From: Candidatus Poribacteria bacterium
GTDB taxonomy: Bacteria; Poribacteria; WGA-4E; WGA-3G
Direction: 5' to 3'
NCBI GenBank assembly: GCA_026706025.1
Contig: JAPOZO010000031.1
Coordinates: forward strand, 1 to 64,000
DNA length: 64,000 nt
Shown: piece after piece, positions 37,244 to 46,515 of the stretch
Position numbering within the stretch: position 1 is the stretch's first letter
Layout of the letters: each line of letters begins with the position of its first letter
Notes under the pieces: model-generated
The model's database searches: none
Told to the model about the DNA's origin: nothing
Seen by the model: only the letters and a program-made list of their open reading frames with translations
Translations under genes and position numbers: made by a program

Positions 37244-38707
37244 TTGGCGGCAGATATTGGACTCATCGGATTAGCAGTGATGGGCGAAAACCTCGCACTG
37301 AACATGGAAAGCAAAGGCTTTGAGGTGGCGGTCTTTAACCGGACTGTCTCACGTGTAGACGCTTTCATAGAAGGTGCAGCAAACGGCAAAAATATCACTG
37401 GCGCGCACTCAATTCCAGAATTCATTGGGAAATTAGATACACCTCGGAAAATCATTTTAATGGTGAAAGCAGGGGAACCGGTCGACGCGTTTATTGAGTT
37501 ATTGGTCCCTCACCTCTCAAAAGGCGACCTCATTATTGACGGCGGGAACTCTAATTTCAACGATACCGTCCGCAGACACGCCGAGCTGGCTGAACAGGAT
37601 ATCCTGTTTATCGGCACAGGTATCTCCGGTGGTGAAGAAGGAGCACTCAAAGGACCCGCAATGATGCCCGGAGGTTCAGCCGAGGCTTACGCGCTTGTAG
37701 AGCCGATCTTTACGAAAATTGCGGCGCAGGTAGATGGCACGCCGTGCTGCTCCTACATCGGACCCGATGGCGCGGGGCATTACGTCAAGATGGTGCACAA
37801 TGGCATCGAATACGGCGACATGCAACTGATATGCGAAGCCTACTCGCTGATGAAAAGTGTCTTGGGCATGAACGCGGACGAGATGCACGCCGTTTTTAGC
37901 GAATGGAACAGCGGCGAACTGAATTCCTACCTCATCGAAATCACCGCTGACATCTTCACACAACTCGATAGCAGCGGCACACCTTTTGTGGATGTTGTGT
38001 TGGACCAAGCGGGGCAAAAAGGTACTGGCAAATGGACAAGTATCTCGGCACTGGATCTCGGCATCTCCGCACCGACGATTGCTGAGGCGGTTTTTGCACG
38101 TTGTATCTCTGCTGTTAAAAGCGAACGTGTTGCAGCGGAAGAGGTTATTCAAGGACCAGTGGGAACATTCCAAGGCGACCGAGATGAAGCATTAAAAGCG
38201 ATTCACGACGCACTCTACGCCGCGAAAATCTGCTCTTATGCCCAAGGTTTCGCCTTAATGCGGGAAGCCAGCGAAGAATTCGGGTGGAACTTAGACCTCG
38301 GTCAAATCAGTCTCGGTTGGCGTGGTGGGTGTATCATCCGCGCAAAATTCCTACATCGGATTGCTGAGGCGTTTGAACGCAACCCGGAACTCCCGAATCT
38401 ACTCCTCGATTCCTATTTCCGAGGCGTGATTGAAGCGGCACAACCGAACTGGCGAAACGTCATCGGCACCGCCACGCAACTCGGTGTCCCGATTCCGGCA
38501 TTCAGCTCGGCTTTAGCCTATTTCGATAGCTACCGTAGCGGCAGGCTCTCTGCAAATCTCATCCAAGCGATGCGCGACTACTTCGGCGCTCACACCTATC
38601 ATAAACTCGATGCAGACGGGAACACGGTTCTCGGAAAAGACGGCGAGCCGACGGTCTTCCATACCGAATGGATGCTCGAAGGTCGTCCAGAAGTCGTTAT
38701 TGAGTAA
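37244..38707 (+). CDS. gnd: 6-phosphogluconate dehydrogenase
   Basis: Gnd oxidises 6-phosphogluconate to ribulose 5-phosphate with NADP in the pentose phosphate pathway. From the TTG at 37244 (AGGAGG nine bases upstream) the protein has 487 residues, near family length. It opens AADIGLIGLAVMGENLALNM with the dinucleotide fold, then KIILMVKAGEPVDAFI, the DGGNSNFNDT motif, SGGEEGALKGPAMMPGG, and GAGHYVKMVHNGIEYGDMQL with the catalytic lysine. Near the end are TEWMLEGRPEVVIE. An upstream ATG at 37208 is too close to the promoter. It is probably a single-gene unit. Confidence 0.93.
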   Translation: MAADIGLIGLAVMGENLALNMESKGFEVAVFNRTVSRVDAFIEGAANGKNITGAHSIPEFIGKLDTPRKIILMVKAGEPVDAFIELLVPHLSKGDLIIDGGNSNFNDTVRRHAELAEQDILFIGTGISGGEEGALKGPAMMPGGSAEAYALVEPIFTKIAAQVDGTPCCSYIGPDGAGHYVKMVHNGIEYGDMQLICEAYSLMKSVLGMNADEMHAVFSEWNSGELNSYLIEITADIFTQLDSSGTPFVDVVLDQAGQKGTGKWTSISALDLGISAPTIAEAVFARCISAVKSERVAAEEVIQGPVGTFQGDRDEALKAIHDALYAAKICSYAQGFALMREASEEFGWNLDLGQISLGWRGGCIIRAKFLHRIAEAFERNPELPNLLLDSYFRGVIEAAQPNWRNVIGTATQLGVPIPAFSSALAYFDSYRSGRLSANLIQAMRDYFGAHTYHKLDADGNTVLGKDGEPTVFHTEWMLEGRPEVVIE

Positions 38708-38917
38708 AGTAGCAGGCATGCTCCGCCGTGCCGTAGCCATTGAGCGTTCCAAAGTAGCAGGCACGCCCCGCCGTGCCGTAGCCATTGAGCGTTCCAAAGT
38801 AGCAGGCACGCTCCGCGTGCCGTAGCCATTGAGCGTTCTAAAGTAACAGGCACGCCCCGCCGTGCCGTAGCCATTGAGCGTTCTAAAGTAGCAGGCACGC
38901 CCCGCCGTGCCGTAGCC
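38708..38917. repeat. Five tandem 45-base REP-like units
   Basis: The unit AGTAGCAGGCACGCCCCGCC followed by GTGCCGTAGCCATTGAGCGTT repeats five times, the last truncated at GTAGCC. Each contains GGCACGCNCCGCGTGCC-like stem-loops. The array fills the space between gnd and the HAD hydrolase. Its reverse translation gives a repetitive peptide but no ribosome site, so it is not coding. Confidence 0.9.
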
Positions 38918-38950
38918 CAAGATACTAAGCGTTTTTTGAAAGGAAAATGT

Positions 38951-39847
38951 ATGGCTCAAGAACCCCAACAAGCACTCTACGATTTTGAACCACAGCACGA
39001 GTTTTTTGTCGGCATCGACTCAGACGGTTGCGTTTTCAACAGCATGGAGGTCAAACACAACGACTGCTTCAGCGTGAACCTCGTCAAGCATTTCGGATTG
39101 GCATCCATCTCACGACAAGTGCATCAGGCATGGGATTTTGTGAATCTCTACTCAAAGACGCGTGGCACGAATCGGTTCAAGGCAATCCTGTTGGTGTGCG
39201 ATTTCTTACGCGAGATGTCGCTCGTGCAGAAGATGGGTGTCGTAGTGCCGGAACTGCCCTACCTACGCGAATGGTCAGAAACGGAAACGAAACTCGGTAA
39301 TCCTGCCCTACAAACTGCCATTGACAACGCCACCGGTGAGAGGCTCGACGAACTGAACCAAGTCATGGCGTGGAGTCTCGGTGTGAACGAAAGTGTCGCT
39401 GAGATCGTCTATAACCTCCCACCGTTTCCCGGCGTGCGTGAAACGTTGCAGCGACTTCAAGGCAAAGCAGATGTCATCGTTGTCTCTGCTACACCGGACG
39501 AGGCACTTCAACGTGAATGGGATGAACACGAAATTGATACTTATGTCGCGCTGATCGCCGGTCAAGAGATGGGGACGAAAACGGAACACCTCACGATAAC
39601 GACGAAAGATAGGTATCCCGAAAACCACGTCCTAATGCTCGGTGATTCACCCGGCGACCTGAAAGCAGCACAGGATGTAGGCGCACTATTCTTTCCTGTT
39701 AATCCGGGTGCCGAGGACACATCGTGGCAACTGTTCCTCGATGAAGCGATGGGCAAATTTTTTGATGGACAATACGCAGGTGCCTATGAGGATGCATTGA
39801 TTGATAAATTTCAGGAATTGTTGCCCGAAACCCCACCGTGGCAATAA
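38951..39847 (+). CDS. HAD-family hydrolase
   Basis: The 298-residue protein (start MAQEPQ at 38951, after AAAGGA) has the first HAD motif GIDSDGCVFN at about residue 25-34 (DxDG), a helical cap, and the motif LGDSPGDLKAAQ near the C-terminus, with VVSATPDEAL as the second motif. It is likely a phosphatase on a small phosphorylated substrate. It is followed 120 bases later by a hydroxyacid dehydrogenase, in the same direction. Substrate unknown. Confidence 0.8.
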   Translation: MAQEPQQALYDFEPQHEFFVGIDSDGCVFNSMEVKHNDCFSVNLVKHFGLASISRQVHQAWDFVNLYSKTRGTNRFKAILLVCDFLREMSLVQKMGVVVPELPYLREWSETETKLGNPALQTAIDNATGERLDELNQVMAWSLGVNESVAEIVYNLPPFPGVRETLQRLQGKADVIVVSATPDEALQREWDEHEIDTYVALIAGQEMGTKTEHLTITTKDRYPENHVLMLGDSPGDLKAAQDVGALFFPVNPGAEDTSWQLFLDEAMGKFFDGQYAGAYEDALIDKFQELLPETPPWQ

Positions 39848-39970
39848 AAATCAGAGGGTACGGTGGAAGAAGGACGGAAATTTGGAAGGAACCGTTCCTT
39901 CGCTTACCCATTCCATTCTTCCATTCTTCCACGCTTCCAATTACCTATATCGCATTACGAAAGGAAATCT

Positions 39971-40921
39971 ATGAAAATTCTACTTCAAGGACGTGTTGAA
40001 GGTGAACTCCTCCAGAGATTGGAAAGTATCGTCGGTGATGAACACACCTACGTTGCTCCAGATTCACGCGAGGCACTGATTGAGGAAGGCAAAGATGCCG
40101 ATATCTTCTACGGCTACTGTAGCGAGGACCTTTTCCCGCACTTTCCGAACATCAAATGGATCCAATCTTCCAGTGCAGGCATGGACCGGCACATGTATCC
40201 CGCGCTCCGTGAGAGTGATGTTCTTTTGACAAACGCTGCTGGCTTATATGGAACGCATGTTGCTGACCAAGCGTTCGCACTCCTGCTCGGCTTGGCGCGT
40301 GGTATTCATGAATCCGTTCGGAATCAGGACAACCACCAATGGGGCGGTGCAAGGACAATGCCGATGATCGAGATTGACGGGTTCAAGATCGGTATCGTTG
40401 GGATGGGTGGCATCGGGATGCAGATGGCAAAACGCGCAAAAGGGTTCGATATGCACGTTATCGCTGTCGATGCCTACCGCACCGATAAACCGGATAACGT
40501 CGATGAATTGGTGCCGATGGATCAACTCTCAAACATGATGAGTCAAGTGGATGTCGTGATGATTGCGTGTCCGTTGACTGAAGAGACACGGGGTCTTATC
40601 AATAAGGATAACCTATCAGTGATGCAACCGACAGCGTTTTTTATTAATGTCGCTCGCGGACCGATCGTCAACGAACCCGATTTGATTGAGATTCTACAAG
40701 CCGGTAAAATCGCTGCGGCTGGTTTAGATGTAACTGAGGTCGAGCCTCTCCAAGAAGACAGCCCATTGTGGGATTTTGACAACGTTATCATTTCGCCACA
40801 TTCCGCAGGTGGTTCACAGCACCGCATGCGCCGTATCACCGAGTTCTTCTTGGATAACTTGGAACGGTACCTGAAGGGTGAGGAACTGAAGAACGTTGTA
40901 AATAAGCAGCTTGGATTTTAG
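39971..40921 (+). CDS. D-2-hydroxyacid dehydrogenase
   Basis: The 316-residue protein begins at ATG 39971 after AAAGGA. It has the NAD fold GIVGMGGIGMQMAKRAKGF, the substrate arginine in INVARGPIVNE, the glutamate in VTEVEPLQ, and the catalytic histidine in ISPHSAGGSQHR. It reduces a 2-keto acid; the specific acid is unknown. The preceding HAD gene may share its transcript. A terminator follows at 40941. Confidence 0.88.
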   Translation: MKILLQGRVEGELLQRLESIVGDEHTYVAPDSREALIEEGKDADIFYGYCSEDLFPHFPNIKWIQSSSAGMDRHMYPALRESDVLLTNAAGLYGTHVADQAFALLLGLARGIHESVRNQDNHQWGGARTMPMIEIDGFKIGIVGMGGIGMQMAKRAKGFDMHVIAVDAYRTDKPDNVDELVPMDQLSNMMSQVDVVMIACPLTEETRGLINKDNLSVMQPTAFFINVARGPIVNEPDLIEILQAGKIAAAGLDVTEVEPLQEDSPLWDFDNVIISPHSAGGSQHRMRRITEFFLDNLERYLKGEELKNVVNKQLGF

Positions 40922-40940
40922 CAGAAATATCCATTTTTTT

Positions 40941-40968
40941 AGTGCCTTGATCTTGAAATCAAGGCACT
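40941..40968. terminator. Terminator after the dehydrogenase
   Basis: AGTGCCTTGAT and ATCAAGGCACT form a perfect 11-base stem with a 6-base loop, preceded by a T-run on the plus strand (an A-run for the other direction). Confidence 0.65.
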
Positions 40969-40980
40969 GCTTTGAGAGCC

Positions 40981-41210
40981 ATGATCGAATACAAAAGTTA
41001 TATCGGCGCTGTTGATTTTGCCCAGAAATAGACCCCTTTCATGGAACAGTGATTAATACACAGGACGTAATCACATTTTATGGTGCCTCTGTAACTGAAC
41101 TACGGGAAAAGATGCAAAAGTCACTTGAGGTCTACTTCGAGGTTTGTGAAGAACAAGGAAAAGTGCCAGACAAACCTTTGGCTGAAAAACCACAAGGGAA
41201 ACAGACATGA
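40981..41210 (+). pseudogene. HicB-like antitoxin, frameshifted
   Basis: The ATG at 40981 begins MIEYKSYIGAVDFA, the first strand of HicB antitoxins. At about 41027 a run of C is one base short (CCCAGAAATAGACC needs one more C), after which the other frame gives EIDPFHGTVINTQDVITFYG and SVTELREKMQKSLEVYFEVCEEQG, ending in PQGKQT with a stop at 41208-41210. The last four bases (ATGA) overlap the AAA-protein start. Unlike typical HicB, no ribbon-helix-helix region follows and no HicA toxin is nearby. Decay or assembly error are both possible. Confidence 0.78.
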
Positions 41211-42802
41211 GAAGGTTTGGTACGCAGGGACCTGTGAACCCTGAACAGCACTATGTTGTCGCTCGGACTGACGAACTCGCGGAGTTCATAAAGCGCGTTA
41301 AGGAGGGACGTTATATTGTCATCTTCGCACCACGGCAGACGGGGAAGACGACTTTTTTCCAACGCGCAGTTGAAGTCCTCACTGCTGAAGACTTAACTTA
41401 CTTTCCCATTCAACTGAATTTTGAAACCTATGAAGACTGCACGCGTTCTGAATTTTACGACTCTCTCACGAAACAAATTCGCAAGGAAGTTGAACGGATT
41501 TTCCAAGGGCGCGGAGAAGGATTTGACAAAATCTTAAAGCATTTTCTTGATAATGCTCAGATAACCACCCATTTGTCAATGATGGAGTTCTTTGAACAAC
41601 TTCAGGAACTCTTGAAATACGCGAAGGTCGTCCTGATTATCGACGAATTTGATGGTATCCCCCGATCCGCGCTGAAGGGTTTTTTACACGCGTTTCGACA
41701 TATTTATATCTCTCACGTGACACCTCGATGTCCCTACAGTCTTGGTATCATTGGTGTCAAGAGCATCGCACAACTTAACTACGATCGCTCTGTTTCTCCG
41801 TTCAATATCCAAGATGAATTCGGTTTGGCTAATTTTACGCTTCCCCAAGTGCAAGAACTTTTCGGACAATACACCGCCGAGGTTGGACAAGTTTTCGCCC
41901 CGGAAGTCATTGAATCCATTCACACACAGACAGGCGGACAGCCTTTTCTTGTCAATCGATACGCACAGATACTCACAGAGGAACTGGACATCCCTAAAAC
42001 CGAAGTAATTGCGATGGCGCACTTCGCAACAGCACATACCCAACTCCTTGACGAACGCAACACCAATATTGAACATCTTCTAACCAATATCCGCAAAGAC
42101 CGCCGCTTTGAGACCCTCCTCATGCAAATCGTCTCTTATGAGAACAGCGTGCAATTCAATCCTGACAATGACATCATCAATGAACTCACTACTTATGGTG
42201 TCATCGCGAGAGGTGCTGACAGAAGATGTGAGATTGTCAATCCGATTTACCTGCACCGTATCATACAAGCGTTCAAACCGATAGTCAACGGACTGGAGCG
42301 CGATTACTTCCCCGAAGATACCGATGGATTTCAGTACCTCACCGACACTGGACAGATTCAGATGGAACGGCTCTTGGATAACTTCCGAGACTTTATTGCC
42401 CGCGCAGGCTTTAGGATCCTGCAAGTCCCGGAAACCCCTCAAGAGTTCATCGGACAGCACCTGCTCTTTGCCTATCTTGATCAGTTCATTACCAGCGTGA
42501 ACGGGGCAATGTATATGGAAGTCCCAACCGGACGCGGTAGGATGGATCTGATCATTCTCCACAACCAGAGAAAATATGTCGTTGAAACAAAGATATGGAG
42601 AAGTGAAAGGGGTTATGCCGAAGGGAAGCAACAACTCGCGGCGTATCTATCAACAGAAGGCGTTGTGCGGGGTTACTACGTCGTGTTCGATCACCGCGAG
42701 GCACCGGAACCGCGCACAGAGACGGAGGCGATAGACGGCCTGACGATTCGGAGCTACGTCATTCCTGTGGTGCAAGAGCGGCCTTCAAGAGATGACGCTT
42801 GA
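41207..42802 (+). CDS. AAA-like ATPase with C-terminal PD-(D/E)XK nuclease domain
   Basis: The 531-residue protein has an N-terminal P-loop domain: Walker A APRQTGKTTFF at about residues 46-56 and Walker B VLIIDEFDGIP at about 144-154. A sensor-like NYDRSVSPFN region follows. The C-terminal part has GRGRMDLIILHNQRKYVVETKIWRS, where D...E-x-K fits a PD-(D/E)XK nuclease. It starts at ATG overlapping the broken HicB-like gene (ATGA), so they are coupled. The arrangement suggests an antitoxin-controlled effector, but this is inferred. It is convergent with the nitrate reductase gene. Confidence 0.82.
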   Translation: MRRFGTQGPVNPEQHYVVARTDELAEFIKRVKEGRYIVIFAPRQTGKTTFFQRAVEVLTAEDLTYFPIQLNFETYEDCTRSEFYDSLTKQIRKEVERIFQGRGEGFDKILKHFLDNAQITTHLSMMEFFEQLQELLKYAKVVLIIDEFDGIPRSALKGFLHAFRHIYISHVTPRCPYSLGIIGVKSIAQLNYDRSVSPFNIQDEFGLANFTLPQVQELFGQYTAEVGQVFAPEVIESIHTQTGGQPFLVNRYAQILTEELDIPKTEVIAMAHFATAHTQLLDERNTNIEHLLTNIRKDRRFETLLMQIVSYENSVQFNPDNDIINELTTYGVIARGADRRCEIVNPIYLHRIIQAFKPIVNGLERDYFPEDTDGFQYLTDTGQIQMERLLDNFRDFIARAGFRILQVPETPQEFIGQHLLFAYLDQFITSVNGAMYMEVPTGRGRMDLIILHNQRKYVVETKIWRSERGYAEGKQQLAAYLSTEGVVRGYYVVFDHREAPEPRTETEAIDGLTIRSYVIPVVQERPSRDDA

Positions 42803-42826
42803 TAGCTGCCCCTTCTCTCCCATCTG

Positions 42827-44962
42827 CTATGAATCTTCAGCCTCAATCCGCACGGCGCAGAATTTTAACTCCGGTTGCTTAGACACCGGATCGAGCGCAG
42901 GATTCGTCACGTAATTCGCATTCGTTTCTGCATGGAAGAGATCGCCCCAATGGAACGGTGTGAAGAGCAAGCCTCGACGAATCGCCTCTGTGACACGTGC
43001 CTTCGCATAACACCTTCCACGTCGCCCAACAAGATAAACCCATTCACCGTCTTCAACATTGTTCTCTATAGCATCGTCCGGATGGATTTCCACAAACGGT
43101 TCCGGATCCTTACGCACCAGCTGCGGCACTTTGCCTGTACGGGTGCGGGTATGCCACTGGCTCTCAATCCGTCCCGTCGTCAATCCGAGCGGGAACGCCT
43201 CATTTACCTCCTCATCGGGTGGCTGATAGACCGGCGTTTTGAACTGTGCCTTTCCAGAATCGGTAAAAAACTTCGTGCGGACATATCGGCGCGCCGTACC
43301 CGGATGCCGTGGATGCGGACAGGGCCAGCGCAATGATGTCTTCGCGAGTCGTTCATTCGTCATTCCCATCTGATCACACGGTGTGCCTGCAGTCAGCATC
43401 CGATATTCGTCCCATACCTCCTCAGCAGTATAGAAGTCGAAATTCCGCTTGTATCCCATCGCTCTCGCGACCTGCGTGAATATCCACCAATCCGGCTTCG
43501 CTTCACCGGGTGGGGTCAGGAACTGATCGCTGCGGACGACGAGCCGTTCGCTGTTTGTCATTGTACCTCGCTTTTCGCCCCACTGCGCCGCGGGGAGCAG
43601 CACGTCCGCATACTCGGCAGTCTCTGTCGGGTAATAGCAATCCTGCACGATGACCAAGTCCGCCCGACGCAACCCTTCTTGCGAAACCTTTGTATCGGGC
43701 ATGCTGACGGCTGGATTCGTGCAGGCGATCCAGAGTGCGCGAACCTTACCCTCAGCCGCCGCCTCAAACATTGGCACTGCCGTCAAACCCGGATTCGGAT
43801 CAATGCTACCCGGTGGTACTCGCCACGCGCCTTCCAGATAGGCACGGTGCATATCATTAGTGACGACACGATAGCCGGGGAGTTGGTGCGACAGATAACC
43901 GACCTCTCTGCCACCCATCGCATTCGGTTGTCCCGTCAACGAAAACGGACCCGCGCCCCTTTTGCCAACTTCACCCAACTGTAGATGTAAGTTGATGAGG
44001 GCGACATTTTTGTCAACGCCGCTTGTGCTCTGATTGGTGCCTTGGCAGTAGAAACTGAGTAACCGACTCGGTTTAGAGAGATATTCAACGATCTCGTCAA
44101 TACGTGCGGGATGAATATCACAGGCAGCGAGCAGCGCGTCTTCGTCTAAACTCTTCAGATGGTTCTCATAAGCACTGAAGTTTTCTGTACTTCTGCGGAT
44201 GAAACGGCTATTGACTCGTCCGACGGCAAGGAGACGCTTGGCAATGAGTTGAAGGAAAGCAACGTCACTCCCGGGCGCGAGCGGCACATGGATATCTGAG
44301 AAATCGGCAGTCTTCGTGCGGCGCGGATCTACGGCGATAATCCGTGTATTTGGCTCAACTGCCCGCCGTTTCCGAATCATCTGGAAGAGCACGGGATGAT
44401 TCACCGCCATGTTCGCACCGATAATCAGGAAAACATCGGCGTGCTGAATATCATCATAGCAGGTAGGAGGTCCATCTGAACCGAACGCCTGCATGTAACC
44501 GACCACCGCGGACGACATACAGAGCCGACTATTTGTGTCTACGTTATTCGTGCGGAGAAATCCTTTGAACAATTTGTTGAACACGTAGGAAGTCTCTGTA
44601 TCCAACTGTCCAGAACCGTAGAGCGCAATAGAATCCTTGCCGTGCTCCAGTCGGATTTCGTGAAGCCGATTTGCCGTGAAAGCGATCGCCTCGTCCCACG
44701 AAACCTGGCGCGGGGGTTCACCACGGCGATCCCGAATCATGGGATACGCGAGTCTACCGTCATGATTTTGAAAGACCTGTTTCAGATGCGCGCCTTTTGG
44801 ACAGAGCATTCCATAATTAGGAGCGACATCATCGTCTGCTGAGATTCTCGTAATTTTATTATCTTGGACGGTTGCTTGGATGACGCAACCGACCCCACAA
44901 TAGGGACATACCGCTTTTCCCGTCGAATTTTGCACTGGTTTCTCCATTGTCAAAGATCTCAT
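42827..44962 (-). CDS. nasC: Assimilatory nitrate reductase catalytic subunit
   Basis: The protein reduces nitrate to nitrite with a molybdopterin guanine dinucleotide cofactor and one Fe4S4 cluster. The start is uncertain: 44962 (MRSLTMEKP) is used, while the open frame upstream lies in a dispersed repeat and is not credible; 44947 (MEKPVQ) is also possible. Visible signatures are the cluster cysteines in CPYCGVGC and GMLCPKG, the Mo-ligand motif RLCMSSAVVGYMQAFGSDG, and NPAVSMPDT. The C-terminus carries the usual MopB beta domain. It is the last gene of the nas cluster, after the transporter. No separate electron-transfer subunit is visible, consistent with ferredoxin-type use, but this is inferred. 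Confidence 0.88.
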   Translation of the reverse strand: MRSLTMEKPVQNSTGKAVCPYCGVGCVIQATVQDNKITRISADDDVAPNYGMLCPKGAHLKQVFQNHDGRLAYPMIRDRRGEPPRQVSWDEAIAFTANRLHEIRLEHGKDSIALYGSGQLDTETSYVFNKLFKGFLRTNNVDTNSRLCMSSAVVGYMQAFGSDGPPTCYDDIQHADVFLIIGANMAVNHPVLFQMIRKRRAVEPNTRIIAVDPRRTKTADFSDIHVPLAPGSDVAFLQLIAKRLLAVGRVNSRFIRRSTENFSAYENHLKSLDEDALLAACDIHPARIDEIVEYLSKPSRLLSFYCQGTNQSTSGVDKNVALINLHLQLGEVGKRGAGPFSLTGQPNAMGGREVGYLSHQLPGYRVVTNDMHRAYLEGAWRVPPGSIDPNPGLTAVPMFEAAAEGKVRALWIACTNPAVSMPDTKVSQEGLRRADLVIVQDCYYPTETAEYADVLLPAAQWGEKRGTMTNSERLVVRSDQFLTPPGEAKPDWWIFTQVARAMGYKRNFDFYTAEEVWDEYRMLTAGTPCDQMGMTNERLAKTSLRWPCPHPRHPGTARRYVRTKFFTDSGKAQFKTPVYQPPDEEVNEAFPLGLTTGRIESQWHTRTRTGKVPQLVRKDPEPFVEIHPDDAIENNVEDGEWVYLVGRRGRCYAKARVTEAIRRGLLFTPFHWGDLFHAETNANYVTNPALDPVSKQPELKFCAVRIEAEDS

Positions 44963-44973
44963 ATTATTTCGTT

Positions 44974-45034
44974 CCGGTGCGGTTAGAATGCAAATCACAT
45001 TTGAGCGAGTACGCCGCAAAACCGCACCTACCGG
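44974..45034. repeat. Dispersed inverted-repeat element, copy 2
   Basis: CCGGTGCGGTTAGAA at the left and AAACCGCACCTACCGG at the right. It is the shorter relative of the element at 23805-23922 and lies just upstream of the nitrate reductase start, reading into its false N-terminal extension. Confidence 0.7.
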
Positions 45035-45048
45035 CTTGGGAATGGACT

Positions 45049-46401
45049 TTAGGATAAAGCACCTGCTTCGGTTTTCAGCCGTTGTCTCTCCGCGAGTGCT
45101 GCATCAAACGCCTTTTGCTCTGCAGCTTGGACTGCGGGCGAGAATCTCACTAACACTGTCCCAAACGAAGCAACTGCAACCATTACACCGAGATACAGCA
45201 AGCCTTGCTGCATCGTGATACTCTCAGACCGGAACAGGAAACCCGCTGCAACGGCACCAGCATTGCCACCCGCGCCGACGATACCGGCTACGGCTCCTAA
45301 CGCCTTTCTATTGATAAACGGAACGATTCCAAACGTCGCGCCTTCCGACATCTGCACGAAAAGACTGAAGACAATCATCGTTCCAACGGCAAGCACGAGC
45401 ACCGCCATTTGTGAGAACACCATCAACAGGATCCCTTCACCTAACAGTCCCACGAAGAGGAACATGACACGCCCGCGGAGTCCCATCCTTTTCGCAAAGA
45501 AATCGGAGAAAAACCCACCGAGACTTCGGGCAAAAATATTCATCAAACCGAACAAGCCAGCGATGAGTCCCGCGGTCTTGACATCCAAGTGGAACTGATC
45601 GTGATAGTAGAGCGCAGCGACGTTGTTAATGGTTAATTCCACCCCGAAACAAGCGGCATAAATAAAGAAAAGTGCCCAGACGCGGTAGTCTTTAATCGCC
45701 AGCATGAAAGATTCCTTGCCTTTGCCCTCTGAAGGTTCAAGTTCACCGCGTTCACGGAGTTCCTTATAGTTTCCATCGGGGGCATCTTGGGTCAAGAAGT
45801 AATAAGCAAACCCAGTGATAAACAGCGCGATACCGGGAACAATCATCGCCAATCGCCATCCGAGGAATTCGCTCACACCGAAGCTGAGAATAGCCGTAAA
45901 AATGAGCGGCATGACCATCTGCGTAACACCGCCGCCGAGGTTCCCCCACCCGGCTGTCGTCGCATTCGCTGTGCCGATAACATTCGGTGCGAACATCACC
46001 GACGTGTGATACTGCGTGATGACGAACGACGCACCGATTGCACCGATTGCCAGTCGGAACAGCAGAAACGATTCGTAATTCTGAGCGAGTCCGATACCCA
46101 TGACAGGCAGCGAACCGAGGATCAGGAGCCATGTATACGCCTTTCGGGAACCGATCTTATCGCAGAGCGGTCCGATTAAGACACGCACCAGCACCGTAAT
46201 TGCCACAGAGGCGATAATCGTATTACCGATCTGTGTTTTTGTTAACATTAGGTCTTCGCGCACAATCGCCATAAGCGGAGCAATCCCAAACCAACCGAAA
46301 AATGCGAGGAAGAACGCGAACCATGTGGTATGAAAGGTTCGCATCTGGATCGTTTTTAAGCTAAAGAGATTTATCCGTGTTGCTTTATTTTTTATATCCA
46401 T
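45049..46401 (-). CDS. Nitrate/nitrite transporter (MFS, NarK/NasA type)
   Basis: The 450-residue protein has about twelve membrane segments. The nitrate-signature segments are visible: FFLAFFGWFGIAPLMA, GWGNLGGGVTQMVMPLI and the second-half GIVGAGGNAGAVAAGFLF. It brings nitrate into the cell for the reductases beside it. AAGGAA lies upstream of the ATG. It sits between nirA and the nitrate reductase gene on the same strand, so the three probably share a transcript. Confidence 0.9.
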   Translation of the reverse strand: MDIKNKATRINLFSLKTIQMRTFHTTWFAFFLAFFGWFGIAPLMAIVREDLMLTKTQIGNTIIASVAITVLVRVLIGPLCDKIGSRKAYTWLLILGSLPVMGIGLAQNYESFLLFRLAIGAIGASFVITQYHTSVMFAPNVIGTANATTAGWGNLGGGVTQMVMPLIFTAILSFGVSEFLGWRLAMIVPGIALFITGFAYYFLTQDAPDGNYKELRERGELEPSEGKGKESFMLAIKDYRVWALFFIYAACFGVELTINNVAALYYHDQFHLDVKTAGLIAGLFGLMNIFARSLGGFFSDFFAKRMGLRGRVMFLFVGLLGEGILLMVFSQMAVLVLAVGTMIVFSLFVQMSEGATFGIVPFINRKALGAVAGIVGAGGNAGAVAAGFLFRSESITMQQGLLYLGVMVAVASFGTVLVRFSPAVQAAEQKAFDAALAERQRLKTEAGALS

Positions 46402-46461
46402 AATTTTATATTTCCTTGCGGATAAGTTTCATTGATTGGTAACTTGACCGTTTTCGAGTCG

Positions 46462-46480
46462 CTTTGAACGTTGTTCAAAG
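46462..46480 (-). promoter_or_regulatory. Hairpin between nirA and the transporter
   Basis: CTTTGAAC GTT GTTCAAAG is a perfect 8-base stem in the short gap between two co-directional genes. It could modulate transcript ends; no T-tract follows on the coding strand. Confidence 0.4.
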
Positions 46481-46515
46481 CTAATACTATTTTTCGACAT
46501 TCGGCAAAAGCGATA

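Noticed and set aside
38513-38998. Repetitive open frame antisense to the gnd end
   Set aside because: It is a by-product of the five tandem 45-base repeats; it has no ribosome site and no family match.
44963-45019. N-terminal extension of the nitrate reductase
   Set aside because: This stretch is part of a dispersed repeat (44974-45034), so the open frame there is accidental.
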